Shown here: in pieces, positions 35,831 through 48,480 of the stretch | How positions within the stretch are numbered: the first letter of the stretch is position 1 | How the letters are laid out: each line of letters opens with the position of its first letter | DNA from: Rhynochetos jubatus | Taxonomy: Eukaryota; Chordata; Aves; Eurypygiformes; Rhynochetidae | NCBI GenBank assembly: GCA_027574665.1 | Contig: CM050668.1 | Location: forward strand, 6,410,001 to 6,474,000 | Reading direction: 5' to 3' | Length of the DNA: 64,000 nt | The notes under the pieces: generated by a model | What the model saw: only the letters and a program-made list of their open reading frames with translations | Databases searched by the model: none | What the model was told of the DNA's origin: nothing | Translations under genes and position numbers: made by a program

Positions 35831-38339
35831 GGCTACAGAGCTGTCGCATCGGGGACGGCCACCCACGGCTGCAGCCCCAGATGAGCTCTGTGTGGGGGAG
35901 CTGCCCCTCAGCCCTGCCAAGCAGAGGCTCGTTAGCGTTTAAGAGCAAATATTTGGGACTGCTTTACCTCTTTTGACCTTTCTTGTCTATCTTGTATCTT
36001 GGACTACTTCCTTTCAGGTGTGATTTCTGGGTGGCAGACATCCATTTCATGTGGAAAACCGTTCTCAAACCAAAGTGAGGTATCCTGGTCAGTAACTGGT
36101 GGTGGTGCTGGGTTTTTCAGATGTTACAGTTGAGGCACGTCTTGCAGGAAGACGAGCAGCTTTCTGTACATGGATTTTCCATTTACATAATAGGTGCGGT
36201 ATAGCACACTGACTGACCTTGATTTCAAATATACTTCTAATGTGTTACAAGAGCTGTCAGCTGGACTGCAGATTTCAAGGCCCAATGCCCAGGTCAGCTG
36301 TATCCTTCTGTGGGATTTCCAGATGATGACCCATTATAGGATGTTTTACAGAAAAGAAACCTGCTTGGATTCAGCACGGGGTCAGGAATTGCCAATGAGC
36401 AGCAGAAATCCAGTCTCTCCTGCCAATGTATTGGCATATTACAAAATGAGATTTCAAGGTGAGACACGAATCCAGCAGGTCTCATGGCAGGGTTTCAAGG
36501 GCACACAAATGCAGTACGGAGGTTGGTATCGTGCAGGTCTTAAAATAGGATGAAAGGGCCGACGTGGAGCTGAAGGACACGTTTAAGTGCTGCTGACCTT
36601 GTCATCAAACCTTAAGATGAGGTATCTCCCCAGATGAGTTCTGTTTATGATGTTTTCAGTCTATTTCAATAGCTATATCCTAGCAAGTTGTGGCTGTGAT
36701 TTACACTGCGATGGCAGAGGGTATCCTCCGGTCATCCGTCAGCATGGTCACTCTCTGCACGGGTAGAGCTAAGGGACCGCAGCGCTGGGGACCTACCGCT
36801 GGAGCCGTTTTATTGCCACTTTGGTTCTGGTGCCTGAACTGTGAACGATAAAGGACTCGCTCACCCTTCAGACACAGAGCCACCCAGACTCGCACTGAGG
36901 CTAGCAGGGCAGGAGGAAGCAGATAAATTGCACGTGGATGTTTATATTTCTGCATACTGTGGCTCCATTTAGCTGTCAAATGCCCCATTGTTATTCTCAA
37001 AGACATATGCATTCACTCCTTTATTCTTTGATTAATAAGATATAAGAGGGAATCTATGGCCATTGGGATGCAATGAATCAGCTCTGGGGAAAGCTAATTC
37101 GCTGAAGGAGAAACTGTACGTGGGAAGAAGCGGTGTGGGGACGGGAGTGCTAAGCCAGAAGAGGGACTGTCTGTCAGGCTTTCCTAGACTCTACCTTTAG
37201 ATTATTCCTTGCTGGTTTTCACTTCTCGGCCTTCTCCCAGTGTCCTAGTTGAAGGACACCTTTGAAATGAGGGATGAGCCATAATGAGAAGAGAGATGCA
37301 AATTAATCAAAGATGACACTAGAAATGATGTGAAACATAATTTCTTTGGCATAGTGTTCAGATGTAAGGGTGTATATATATGCGTGTGAGTGTGTATGCA
37401 GACACATATACACGAGCTGTCATTGTTCATCGCTTATAAGGCTCGTGAAGGACTATACAAATATGAAAACTAATCACCCCTAAACAGAGGTGTGGGGTGA
37501 CCTTCAGTTAGGGCTCTGGAGTGGGATTGGGATGTCATGGTTTCGCTTGTTGTCCCTCTCAATCTTCCTTTGTGATTTCAGTTAAAACCTTCAGCATCGC
37601 AGGTGGTGGCAGCGGGTCCCACCAAGCAGCAGAGTCTTCTCCCTGAGGAGCAGATGGGTGATGGTGAGATACACCAGAGATGGGCTGGGGGGAGGGGGAC
37701 AATGGGGGTGTTAAATGTTACCGTCATCTTCTTGTCAGACCAGGAGTCAGCACAGAGAGACATCGCTGAGCTGTGCTGCTGACACCGACTGCAGATCAGT
37801 CCCTGGCTTTACAGCACACAGGGGCAATTAAGTTTTACACAGTGCCTCGTGTTTCATAGTAAAATTCAGTGTCACCCTGAGATCTGCAGGAGTCCGGTGC
37901 TCGTCGCAGTCGGCTGTAATGTCAGAGGCTGCCTGCTTGGTGGCAGAGGAAGGATATTTATATTTCCCTGGTGAAGCACCTGACAAGCATCATGTTCTGA
38001 GCATGGTTTGCAGCTCCCTTTGGGCAGCTGGTCCTCCAGCTGCTCCAGTGCCGGAGGCAGTGGGCAGCGATGGGCAGCTGCTGGGGTTTTTTCTCTGGTC
38101 ACCGGTAGTTAGGCAGTCGCAGGGGGACAGTGTAGTGTCACCTGCACGCGCTCCCATCTCTCCCTGCAGCAGGGCACTCTAGTCCCCAAAAGCCAGGGCA
38201 GGATGGGTGCTGGCTGCCTGGGGACACAGGCTGCGGCATTTTGCCCTCGGACTTGACCAGCTGCTGGGTGTATCATGGTTGTATCAATGCTGCATGGCCG
38301 CGCACTGGATCTGCCAGATTTCTCTGAACAAACACTGCC
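35831..38339. other. Non-coding single-copy DNA
   Basis: No gene seen. A short TG/TA-rich stretch lies at 37370-37415. A GC-richer part occupies 37590-38290. The 37015-37120 segment has ATTAATAAG and CTAATTCG motifs. Confidence 0.5.
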
Positions 38340-38760
38340 TTGCACATCATAAACAAGGTTACTGAACTTTTTATTTTTTTAACTGAAAGCATGCAATATA
38401 TAGGTTTTAAGTTGTTTAATGAAGCATTATAATTGCGTGGTACTAGCTGTTCTTTGAAAGTCCTTTTCAGAGAAAATAGAAGGAAATCCGTTAGGATCAA
38501 TGTATTGTCTACAGGGAACTAATCTATCTCTGAAAGAAGCTGGTGATTTGTTCTTGTTGTGCTATGAATTAGAAAATATTGCTATTTGTGAAGCACATTT
38601 ATAAAACTTGCTCTCTACTTTTAAAGAGTTGGCTTAAGGGCATTTACTACGATTCACATTTATCAAATAACGCACATGTAGCTGCATTACAAAACCAACT
38701 TCAATTAAAAACAGATTTGAGAAGTAATGTAGTATGTAGGCTGTTAAAGCTCTAGTGGAA
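38340..38760. promoter_or_regulatory. Candidate AT-rich regulatory block
   Basis: A 420-base AT-rich stretch with TTTAATGAAGCATTATAATTG and many TTAT/ATAA words, without transposon signature. Weaker motif support than the blocks at 33955 or 58300. Confidence 0.28.
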
Positions 38761-41573
38761 GGAAAATGAACCTGGCTAAAGAATCAAATGTGGCTCTTAA
38801 AAGCTGGACCTGTGGTGTTTTAGCCTGTAATACTATTGCGTTCCCATAAAAGCTTTCATTGGCATGAGATGCTGGTCATGGAGATGAGTGCCCAAGTCAT
38901 TCTGCCAGTGACTTTGCAGAATTTGATCTGCTTATAAGTGAACAACAATGTAAGAGTAACTAAGCAATATGTATTTTTTTTATGAGCATTCAGTATCCTA
39001 ACAGGAAATCAATGTTCAGGTCACAAGGTGGGACAGGACAATAGGAATCTTAAATCCCGTGGGAAATTAAAAAGAAATAAACAGTGACCATTGGGATGTA
39101 CTTCAGGAGTTTGCTGCAGTCAGAGGTGGTGTATCTTAAAAACCTCTCGCTGTTGTCATATGTTATCAAAATCCGTTGCAGGCTCTTACATGTCCAGTTG
39201 TCTTCCGTGAAAAGAAGAGTAAAATGAAAACGTTGCAATGGATTAGAGAAAGCCAAACAAGCCAGCGCCTCTCCCTGTGAGCCTGTGACGTGTCAGAACT
39301 GGCAAAATATTTCACTGTGCAAGTTATTAAAAATGAGGAAATTGTATACGGTGTTAAGTTTGATCTTGATTGATTGTGTATGCTTGGAGCTAAGGCAGGT
39401 CAATCCAAGCCACTGCATTAAAAAAGCAACGACTTGACAGGAATTGCAGAGATTGCTAACATGCTCAAAACTATTTTCACTACTTTGCTAAAATAAATAC
39501 CTCAGTCCTGCCAAAACATATTAAAGGTAAAATGAGTCACCACTAAGGCAAACTAAAAGAAAACTCCCTAGCAGGAGGTGAATGATGCTCTTGCAGGCCC
39601 TTGCTGCTGCCCATGGCAGCAGGCAGGACATGAGGGGCAGCAGGTGACAGATCTGCAGACCCACGGAGGCTCCTCCAAGGTGGGTGAGCTCTCTGAGCTG
39701 TGCTGCTCCGAGGAAGGTGCAATGTTCTTGTTAGTTACCCCGACAGCCCATGCTGTGAGGACCAGGGGGCAAGGGTGGGCAGAAAAAGGCCAAGGGATGA
39801 GGTCCATCAAAGGGGATGGAGCAGTGGTGTGAGCCAGGTTTCAGTCTGGGACCGACTAAGCTGGGAGGATTGGGCAGGCTGATGATGAAAAACTTCATTG
39901 TCCATGCCCCCAGGTCTTCGATGCTTTTCCTAAGGGATTATTGCAGAATGGGAGATGTCATAAACCAGCTCTTTCTCAGGCTGGATACTGATGAAAACAT
40001 CCAGCCTGGGACAGTTCAGAGTCTGTGACAGCTGATGTTGCCCTTTTTTATTCTTTTAAATTCCATTTGTGGATGATATTTGGGGAATTTTCCCCGTTTC
40101 CTGTGCTGGGTGTTCACAAGGGCAGTGAATGGCTGTGGCTGTTGAGTGCCATGTGGAGGTGAGATGGCAAAACCTCAGAAAAAAAGGTTGAGCTTTTTCC
40201 TTCCCAGGTTGACTTTCTGGCTCTTGGTTGGTTTTTTTATTCTCTTATGGACTTGAGGAATCTGAGGCAAAATAATCCCCCTTTTAAAGTTTGTTGAATT
40301 TGCGTCAGCTGCAACTCCTGCAGGAAAATCACAGCTGCTCGTATACGCGTTTGCATATGGAGGTATGAAAAATAATAGAAGTACGGAGACAAGGCAATGG
40401 GATATTCTTGCGCTTGCCAGGGACCGGGGCAGTCTGTGTCTGTCTGACCCCCCCGGTGTATGTACACTTACCTAATGGGAAATCCTGTCAGGGATTCTTT
40501 TCTTGATTCAGCACAGGGAGCTGAGCAGAGCGGACAGATGGGCGGACACAGCCTGGCTGCCCCATGGGCAGGAGGGATCCCGGGGCTGGCAAGTGTCATC
40601 CAGCCTTCAGCTCCAGGAGCTGCTTCCCAAACACTGCGAGGGCTGAGGACTGTGGGGCAGGGAAGAACCTCATGAGGTCAGATGGCTTCAAATAGCCTTC
40701 ATCCCTCAGTGATAGGGGAAAGAAAAAAACATGGTTTTAGAAAACCTGATAAGCAGGAATTGGCTGGGGGTACGTGCCTGCAATGAGACTAAATCTGAAG
40801 TCACTATAAATACCTGCAGGTCCTCAGGAAGACAAGGATGTGAAGTTCCCAGAATTTCTCTAACAAGCACAGGAGTTTGAAAAGGTCTTTTTTTTCTTTC
40901 AAGTTCTCCCGATATCAAATCAAGGAGAATTGAGAATGAATCCCTAAACCTCTAATCTCTGCTTTGTGAATATATTATCTTCATGTCTGCATAGTTCAGC
41001 TATTTCCATTTCTGAGGTGGCCGCGAACATAACTAAAAGCTGTAGATTAAAGACTGAAATATGAAGTTAAATTGCAGAGGAGGAACAAACTTTTTCTTAG
41101 TAATTTTCCAGAGGAAAAGCATTTATATTGTATTTCTCACTGTGCAATCTGCCTTCTCCTCGCAGCCTCAAGGAGCACGGTGCTAGGCAGCGTGGCCCTG
41201 CAGCAGCAGGCTGCTCCGTGGTGCAGGCAGCATCTCCCCTCCTGCTTGGGGTCTTGCCTGTATCCCCCAGCCAGTTTCACCTGCTGGACTGGGGCCACAG
41301 CACCTGTGCCTGAAGGGCAATGGGGACCGCAGGACCTCCTCCTGGATCGTTTCGGAGCTGGATCCATGCGTGAGACTGTGCTTGTGTTGCGCAGCACGGC
41401 CAGGCTGTGGCCATCAGTCCCGGGCGCTGGGAACAGTGGGACGCGCAGTGACCGGCCCCTCCTGCAGCAGAGCCCGTGATCCCGAGCTCAGGTCTGGTGA
41501 CCTGACCCAGTGGGGATGGGGTAGCCAAACCTGCCGCTCCCTGGGCGTGGAGCTGGTGTTTGCTCAGGCTCCC
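38761..41573. other. Non-coding single-copy DNA
   Basis: No gene seen. AT-rich to about 39560, then mixed; GC-rich from 41160 to 41570 with frames open on both strands. Confidence 0.5.
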
Positions 41574-41660
41574 CCTGGGTCACCTTGAACAAATCATGCA
41601 ATGCCTCTTTGGTTTAGCTCCCTGGATCTAAAAGTGGGAGCAATCATTCTGCTCTCCAGC
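41574..41660 (+). mobile_element. MIR-like CORE-SINE fossil
   Basis: Read on the plus strand, the segment follows the order of a MIR element's conserved part: CTGGGTCACCTTG, an ACAAATCATGCAATGCCTC block (MIR: CAAGTCACTTAACCTCTC), a TTTAGCTCCCTGGATCT block (MIR: CAGTTTCCTCATCT), AAAAGTGGGAGCAAT (MIR: AAAATGGGGATAAT). Many substitutions and no flanking duplication show great age. MIR-type elements were active before or around the amniote radiation, so copies in birds are degraded like this one. Confidence 0.6.
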
Positions 41661-44369
41661 TGCCTGCATTTTGGCTGTGATCCCTGCCATGTCCCCTCCA
41701 CATGCTGCCAGGCCCTCGGGAGATGCTAATATCCAAGAGCCGTGACCAACCCTGCCCCTCAATTTGTCATTGTAAACTCCTCTCAGTCTTGCCACGGTGC
41801 TGGAAGCCCAGGACACCAGGGCACAAAACCCCACCAAAAGTGTTATTAGCTGCATTTGGAGGGGACGGGGTGAGCAGCAACACCGTCACCACACAGCCAT
41901 TGCAGGGAGTCAAGACTGTTGTAAGGGGCAGCTGCAGCTGCTGTGAGCCAGAACAATAGCTCCCAGAGCTCGTTAAAGGCAGGGGGATGTAATCAGTGGT
42001 TGGTTTGGCTTTTTGAAGGAGGAACCAGGGTTGCATGGAATAGGCTGCAGATACAGCCAGTGCATTCTGTGTTGAGTTGCATGAAACTGTTAAAAGTCTT
42101 TTTCTCCCCTGGTAAGAACCCCAGTACGAGTTATTCAGGGCACTAAGCAGGGGAAGGGCTTTTAGGGCTCGTCTGTTAAAGTTTAAACCCCGCTGAGACC
42201 ACTGTGAGAGTCCAGCATGTGCAGTGACACACAGAGGAGGCTCAAGCACGTGGAATTTGGGAATTAGCCCATCGGGCTGGGACTTCTTTGGAACGTGTTT
42301 TGCGAGACCAAATAGACAGAAACCCATTGTTTGTCTGCTAGGGGGGTGAAGAGAGGATGGGCCCCTGGCCTAGGGCAGGAGTGGGGGGGAGTGGTGGCAC
42401 TGGGTCTCACCCCAGAGACAACCTACGCTGCTGCTGCGGTGGCGAGGACCAGCTTCTCAAGAGCACAAATTTCCAGTTAATTTCTTCACTGAAATGCAGA
42501 GCCAAGGTGTCAGTTTGATTGGAATGCACAGAGAGTTTCTCTCAAAGAGTTAAAAGTGAAAAACGTTATACGTCATGGTTTCTGTTGATGTTTTATAGCC
42601 AGAGAAGCCAGGAGGGCTGGGCTGGCTGGGCAGGGGCCACGGGCCAGCTGCTGTGTTTGCCGTGGGGCTCTTCAGAAGGTGTCACTTGAGATCACTCTTG
42701 TGGGTCAAAGTTTGGTTACAAGCAGAGTACCAAGACCCAGAAAAATAATATTACAACTCAAGCTAGCTAAACTTTTTCCAAAAGGACATCCTGTAATGAG
42801 TTTTGAATTAAACAAGCATAAACAAAATTTAAAACATTAGAAAGAACATGTGCAATCTCAGGACTTGGACAGCCAGATGCCACAATCTAATAATTTAATA
42901 TAGTCTTAATTAGGTTTGCTGCTGGGTTTTTTTATAAACCAATCTGTCCTTTGCTGTTCAGAAACCGCCTTCATACAAACTGTGTCACTGTTATGTATGC
43001 GGCTGAGGCTGTGCGGAGCAAAGAAAAGGAGCTTTCTCTCCAGACCTAGAAGCCCACCTGCATTTTGTTACCTTCTAGAGCTGCTGGGGAATGAAAAAGC
43101 TGCAAACTAAAGCTCGTAAGAAAAATGGTCAGCTATCTGTAATTGTCAGTGCTAGCCAAAACCACAGAAATGGCTCTTTTTATAGAGCTGTACAGGTCCA
43201 ACAGTAATAAATCACTGCTGCAGCCTGGTGCTTGGCTTGTGGGGACGTGTCACCAAGAGTAAATGACAAAGTGGCTTTGTGAAAGGAAGAACACGCAAGG
43301 TGAGTGGCAAGTAAACACTGGGGGGTTTTTGAAGGGGGAGCAATACTGCTGAGGGTCAGAGCATCCCCACCGGAGAGTGTTGCATGGTGAGGGAGTCAGG
43401 CCCCTCGGCATGGGACCGGCAGGTGGGGGCCAGCCGGGGGATGGGCAGGAGCAGACTGCAGTTCGGCTAAGCTGAGTTCACACACAAGGACTGGAAACCA
43501 GTTTTGGGAACAGGAGGGCTGAAAAATGTCTTTTGTTCCCAGATCTGAAACAGTTTTGGTGATCTAGTGGCTGGCAGAAGTGGGAGCTTTTGGTTGCTTT
43601 TGTCACAAGGATCCTTGTTTGGATTAGATTAAGATGAAAGTTTGAGAGTTTTACAAAAGAAAGGCCAAAGAGCCTGAGCCATTTCTGCTTTTCAGAGTAC
43701 TGTAGACAGTCCTTTCCTTGTCTAGAAGCGGTGGTGAAGTGTGTCAGCTTAGGAAGAGAGCCAGGGACCAGGAAAGTGTTAGGGAATTTATGTAGTACCA
43801 CTCGAGGCGAATTGAACAGACATTTGTGTGGGTACCATATAAATTCCCCAACAAAAGACGGAGAGCGTTGGGTCAGGGATGATGCTATGACTTCTGTTTT
43901 GAAATTGCATACAACCGCAGCTCCCCACTCGTTTCCGACTGGCTTTCAACATCAGATCATCACTACGATTCAGCCTGATGTAACAAGTAGTAAATGTGAC
44001 CTCTGCTTTATCTGTGGCATAGTCTTTTATGGACGTCTCAGGCCTTCATTAAAATGTCTGCTGTGTTCAAGTTGTCCAGCGCGATGACAGTGAAAACCAT
44101 TTTACAAAGTAAAAGCCGTAAGCGCTCACTAGAAGGAGATGAAGTACCAGAGCGGGTATGTCAGCTCCTGGGCAGCTGGGGCACGTGCCGACTCAGGCGA
44201 TGCAGGGCTGCAACCGCTGCACGTGCCCCACGGCAGCCGCGGGGCTGCACCTCGGCACTGGGGTCTGTGGGGCAGTGGCACCATGCACTGCCCTTGCACC
44301 CTTTATCCCGAGAGCTCTCAGTGCTCTACGGATGATATTTAAGCAACCTCCATCCAAGCACCCTGGTGA
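41661..44369. other. Non-coding single-copy DNA
   Basis: No gene seen. A 186-codon minus-strand frame (41767-42327) has no recognisable domain. GC-rich stretches occur at 42350-42460 and 43230-43460; the rest is mixed to AT-rich (42720-42940). Confidence 0.5.
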
Positions 44370-44465
44370 GGGGCCTCTAAGAGCAATGCTTTGCGCTTCT
44401 GGAGCACGTTTTCATCTTTAAGTGTTTTGCAAACATTAATTAAAGCTCACGGATGAGCAAGTGGC
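44370..44465 (+). repeat. Old dispersed repeat, copy 1
   Basis: Contains the phrase CATCTTTAAGTGTTTTGCAA followed by ACATTAATTAAAGCTCAC and GGATGAGCAA. It resembles a widespread amniote repeat with the order 'TCTCAAAGCACTTTACAAAC', 'ATTAATTAAGCCTCAC', then a GATGAGG-like end. A second, differently decayed copy lies at 61592-61680. Family name not assigned. Confidence 0.5.
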
Positions 44466-44779
44466 AGCATTCCCTTGTGCAGGATGAGTTACCTGGCTTT
44501 GGGCAGCAGCGGGTTGGCCAGAGCTGGGCAGGTACAGCCCTGTCACCGTGGTTTTGCAGCACCAGGATTTCTGGTAGGTGACTTCCATGGTTTCTTGCAA
44601 TAGACAGTGTTCAGCAGAAGGTGGAAGTCCACAACCCACCTAGGCAGTTTTTTCATTTGCATAGCTGCTGAAGAAGTTACAGTTTTTAAAGCTGGTCAGA
44701 GAATTATGTGCATATTTTCCACCCCGTGGCTTAAAAGCCCTTATCTACGCTTTTTTTCTGTACTGCTTCTAAAATGTGT
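44466..44779. other. Non-coding DNA
   Basis: No gene seen. An octamer-type ATTTGCAT lies at 44655-44662. Confidence 0.45.
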
Positions 44780-45010
44780 TGGCCCTGGCAATTGATTACT
44801 TTAATTTCCCCAGGTAGGCATTCATTATACTGCACCACTCACGGCGTTATGAAATAAGATGCTTTATGCAGCAAAATGACTCCGGTACAATTAGCAAGAT
44901 ACTCTTTCTAAAGGAGCCCTACACTTCTGCTCAGGTGAAAGGGCATCCGGGGCAATCATTTAAAATAAAGGAAGATAAATCATTGAGGAATCAGTGAGTT
45001 TCCCTTAATA
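44780..45010. promoter_or_regulatory. Candidate enhancer-like block
   Basis: Low-repeat sequence with CAATTGATTACTTTAATTTCC (split: CAATTGATTAC then TTTAATTTCC), ATTCATTATACTGC, a GTTATGAAATAAG word and two retained CpGs (ACGGCG). The texture fits a conserved non-coding element. No conservation evidence available here. Confidence 0.33.
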
Positions 45011-47150
45011 TTTGCTCCTTGGCACTGATGGTCCCAAGTGTTTAAAAAACAAGTCAGGCTTCAAAAAATAACCATGACATTTCCTTAATAACTGGGGAAT
45101 TAAAAGAAAGCAGATGGGGTCCATGAGCATCGGGTCTCATGATCCAAACGCAGACGTTTGTCCTCCAGCTTGCCCCCGTCTCGGTGCCACAGGCTGCACA
45201 CCACAGCCCCCACCATGGCCCCCACTGCAGCCCCTTGTGCTGCAGCCCCTCGCTGCTCCTCAGTGCCACTGGCAGAGGTGTTGCATCTCTGGGCTTCTGT
45301 CAAATTCAGCTGGAGCCGCACCGGTGGAAGAGGGACCCGTGGAAGGCGCAGGCACCCACCAGGATTGATCTAGGATGTGGGAAAGGCACAGGGGCTGTGT
45401 GCGGGCTCTTGGAGGGTCCCGGGCTCGTGTCGAGGATTTCATCACAGAGCCAAAGCTGGAAGGAAACCTTTTCTTGCAGAATTAACCTCGGGACTCGCCG
45501 TGGGTCCGATTCCCAGGCACCCAGGGCATGGTTTGGCATTGCCAGGGCCAGCAAGCCAGCACCAGCTGATGGGGTCTCTGTGTGCAGCCGGGGATCCCAC
45601 CCAGGATCCAGCTGTGTCGGGCTGACGGCGTTTCCCAAGTAGGTTTTGAAGTCAGCCCTCAGATAGACTGTTCGCTAATGAAAAGCAGTAAAGGAAAAAA
45701 AAAACTTTTATTTTCCTCTTTCTTGCTGCACAAACAAGGCATTAATAATGGAAATTCTAAATAGAGGCCTGGTTTTTTTGTCTGTCTCATGCAAGGATTA
45801 TTATGTGGTGATTATGATTAAGAAAAGTAATTTTCTTCTCTACAGACTGTAATGGATAATGGCCAAAATAAGGCTGTTTACAGTCCCCATTTTTATGTGT
45901 ATTCAAACTCCAAGGAAAGCCCTGCTCAAGGCTGCCTGTGGGTGTGGAGCGGCCGCTACCTGGGGTCTGCAGCATCCCCCAGGCTGAGCATGGCCGAGCA
46001 GCTGGGGGGGCCCCAGTCACTGCCATTTCCCTGGTGCTGTGTGGCAGCATCCACAGGAGAAGGTAGAAAAGTTCAGTTGAGTGCTTTTATTTGTTGAAAT
46101 CCACTTGTCAGTAAGAGGTCCCCATTTGCCCTGGGGGCTCAGCCCCATTCCATGCAGGTGGCAGAGGTTGGTTGACCCACCATGGCTTGGTGCAGACAGC
46201 CTGCTCCTGCGGACCCTGTGAGACCCCGGTGCTGGGGGCTGCCAACAGCTTCGCCTCCCCCACGTGTGAGGGTAGGGGGTGGGCAGCTGCCACCTGTTCC
46301 AGCAAAAGAAAACAGTTAGGAAGTAAAATAAAAATTTAGATGGAAGTTTTACAGACAAGGCCCAGCTTTGTGCCGGGGCAACCCTGGGGCACAGGGACCA
46401 GCACAACGTCCTCACTGAGCACCAAGTGGGGTCCATGCTCTCCACCCTGCATGGGGCAGAGGCTCAGGGTCACCTCTGGAGCTGCAGGGAGTGAGCCTGC
46501 TGCCCCTACAGCAGCCCCGACCCAAGGAGCTGCCTGGCTGTACAGCCGCGGGATGAGTGGATAGATTTTTCCTGCTGACGCTGCCGTAACATTTAATTAA
46601 GTTTGCTAAGTATGAGCTTTTTTTCCCTCTAATAGAGTTATTTTCTTGCTAGCTGTAGCCTTCATTCCGGTAACACTGGTGCTCAAAAGCAGCAGGTGGA
46701 GGGAGAAGGACCAGCAAGCCATCTCCTTTCCCCAAGGTAAGAGGACTGGCATGGCCAGTGCTGCTCTGCAGCCATCCCTTCCCAGCACTGGGGGTCACAG
46801 CTGGGGTCCTCACCTGGCTGTGCTCCAGGGTGGAGCTGTGGGCAGCACAACAAGGGGCAAGATAATGCTGCAAGTCAATGTGAATAAAATGAGGCTTTAG
46901 GTGGGGGGGAAAGTGAGCTCTGTGCTTGTGCCTCCACTTTCTGAGGTGCATGGGGAGTGTGACAGCCCCGTCCCAGCCTCCCCACAAGCTGTGTAGGGCC
47001 CACTGTGAACACTGTTGATGTACAGTGATGGTTCTGGTGCCGCCCCATCCCATGTGCCCAGGCAGTAGCTCCCGCTGCCAGTGGGACACGTCAGGCTGCC
47101 CAGTGGAGTGTCTGAAAGCCAGTTAATCATCCTTACCTCGTGTGCAGCGA
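45011..47150. other. Non-coding DNA, partly GC-rich
   Basis: No gene seen. 45160-45640 and 46100-47100 are GC-rich; CAGCCCC-type imperfect repeats occur at 45200-45265. Frames of up to 167 codons are open on several strands at once and carry no domain. Confidence 0.5.
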
Positions 47151-47945
47151 GACTGTGCTTATATACAAAATGTATACAATAAAGTGTCTAGAATATGTAC
47201 AGTGTATATAATATATAATGGTGGAAAAGAGAGGGTAAATGTATAGATAATTTGTATATGCTTATGTATTTATACTATATAGCATGTGTGTTTAACTATA
47301 GTGTGTGTATACCTAATATATATGTTGTATATGTGTATATAATACATAGTCCATAATTATGACTAGTATATGTCATACTACATGTAATATATAGTATGCA
47401 ATGTATAGTCTAGATACCTATATGTGTATATGTAAAGACAGAAGGAGCAAGAGACTGTGTAAGTGTATATATAGTTTGTGTGTAATTATGTATATATAGT
47501 GTCTGGTTTGTGTGGTTATATAGTCTGTGTGTAAGCAAGACAGTGTGTGTGTGTGTGTATGTGTGGTGACGTGTGTACACACACGCCGTGTGAGCCTCAG
47601 CAGGAGTGTGTGCACGTATAAAAACACACACAGAGATTTAGTGTGCCTGTATGCAGTGAATATCGACCTACACTCAGAGAGTGTGCGTGCACACGCGTGT
47701 GCTTGTGCATACATTTGTCTCTGTATGTGCATACACTGTATATAGTATAGATATTATATCTAAGTATAGCTGTAAAACTATACAAAATGTGTGTAATTTC
47801 CTAAAACATATCTATGCATATTTATATAGATATTACGTGCACTGGGGAGACGGTGTGTGCAGCTCTCCCCAGCTGGTGGCGGTGCATAGCATATGTGTTT
47901 ACACTCACGCATGCACACACATGCGTGTACATGCATGCGTGGACC
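47151..47945. repeat. Decayed TG/TA simple-sequence block with alternating tracts
   Basis: An 800-base stretch built almost entirely from TATA, TGTA, TGTG and CACA words. Perfectly alternating purine-pyrimidine runs occur at 47543-47565 (23 bases), 47569-47586 (18), 47681-47702 (22) and 47906-47941 (36). A 14-bp perfect palindrome GCACACGCGTGTGC spans 47689-47702 and a 12-bp one GTGTGTACACAC spans 47571-47582. The left part (47151-47480) is TA-rich, the right part GT/CA-rich. The frames within it, rich in His, Thr, Val and Cys, are by-products of the repeat. It is best read as an old, mutated microsatellite expansion. Confidence 0.88.
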
Positions 47946-48139
47946 CCCCACTCTGATAGTTGGGTGTGCTGGGCTGGTGGTCCTCATGTGGGTCTGCAGG
48001 CCCCTGCCGTCCCCTTGTCCTGTGCTGACAGTGACGGGACCGTTCCCTCACAGCACTGGGACCCCCAGCTTGGCAGTCGGGCTGCCAAAACCACTTATCC
48101 CTGCAGCACGACTGCGGTCTCTAGCCTCGTTAATGCCAG
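47946..48139. other. GC-rich non-coding stretch
   Basis: No gene seen; single-copy GC-rich sequence between the simple-sequence block and the next AT-rich block. Confidence 0.4.
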
Positions 48140-48480
48140 CCTGCCTGAGAAGCTTCGTATGCTGAGTCATTCCTTTCTGTGTAAATATCATGGTAAAAAG
48201 ACATGACATTTTCTGGGCCATTCTTCTGTATTAATAAGATTCCAAGTACAGGGTGACCTTTTCACAAAGGATTTGTAAATGCCAAAAACTGCATAAAAAT
48301 CTCTCTTCCTCAGGCAGACAGAGGCATCATAACTTTGCATTTATTTCTTAAATGGTGTTTTCCTGCCTTTCCCCTTTGGTTTTTATCATCTCTTTCCACT
48401 GAATGGATGTAATGAAATCTGTACCATCAATAACGGCCACAAAAGAGAATGAGAAAAATCCAGCAATAAAATAATCGCCC
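48140..48480. promoter_or_regulatory. Candidate enhancer-like block with MARE/AP-1 motif
   Basis: TATGCTGAGTCATTCC contains TGCTGAGTCA (48160-48169), a half MAF recognition element with an embedded AP-1 site TGAGTCA (48163-48169). Around it lies low-repeat AT-leaning sequence with TATTAATAAG and ATAAAATAATCG-type words. Regulatory role inferred. Confidence 0.35.

Noticed and set aside
37530-37760. Third LTR starting at TGTCATGGTTTCG
   Set aside because: Only the first dozen bases resemble the LTR start; none of the later LTR blocks follow.
41767-42327. 186-codon minus-strand open frame
   Set aside because: No domain recognised and no evidence of expression signals.
47410-47745. His/Thr/Cys-rich open frames
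   Set aside because: They are direct translations of the GT/CA and TA simple sequence and appear on both strands.
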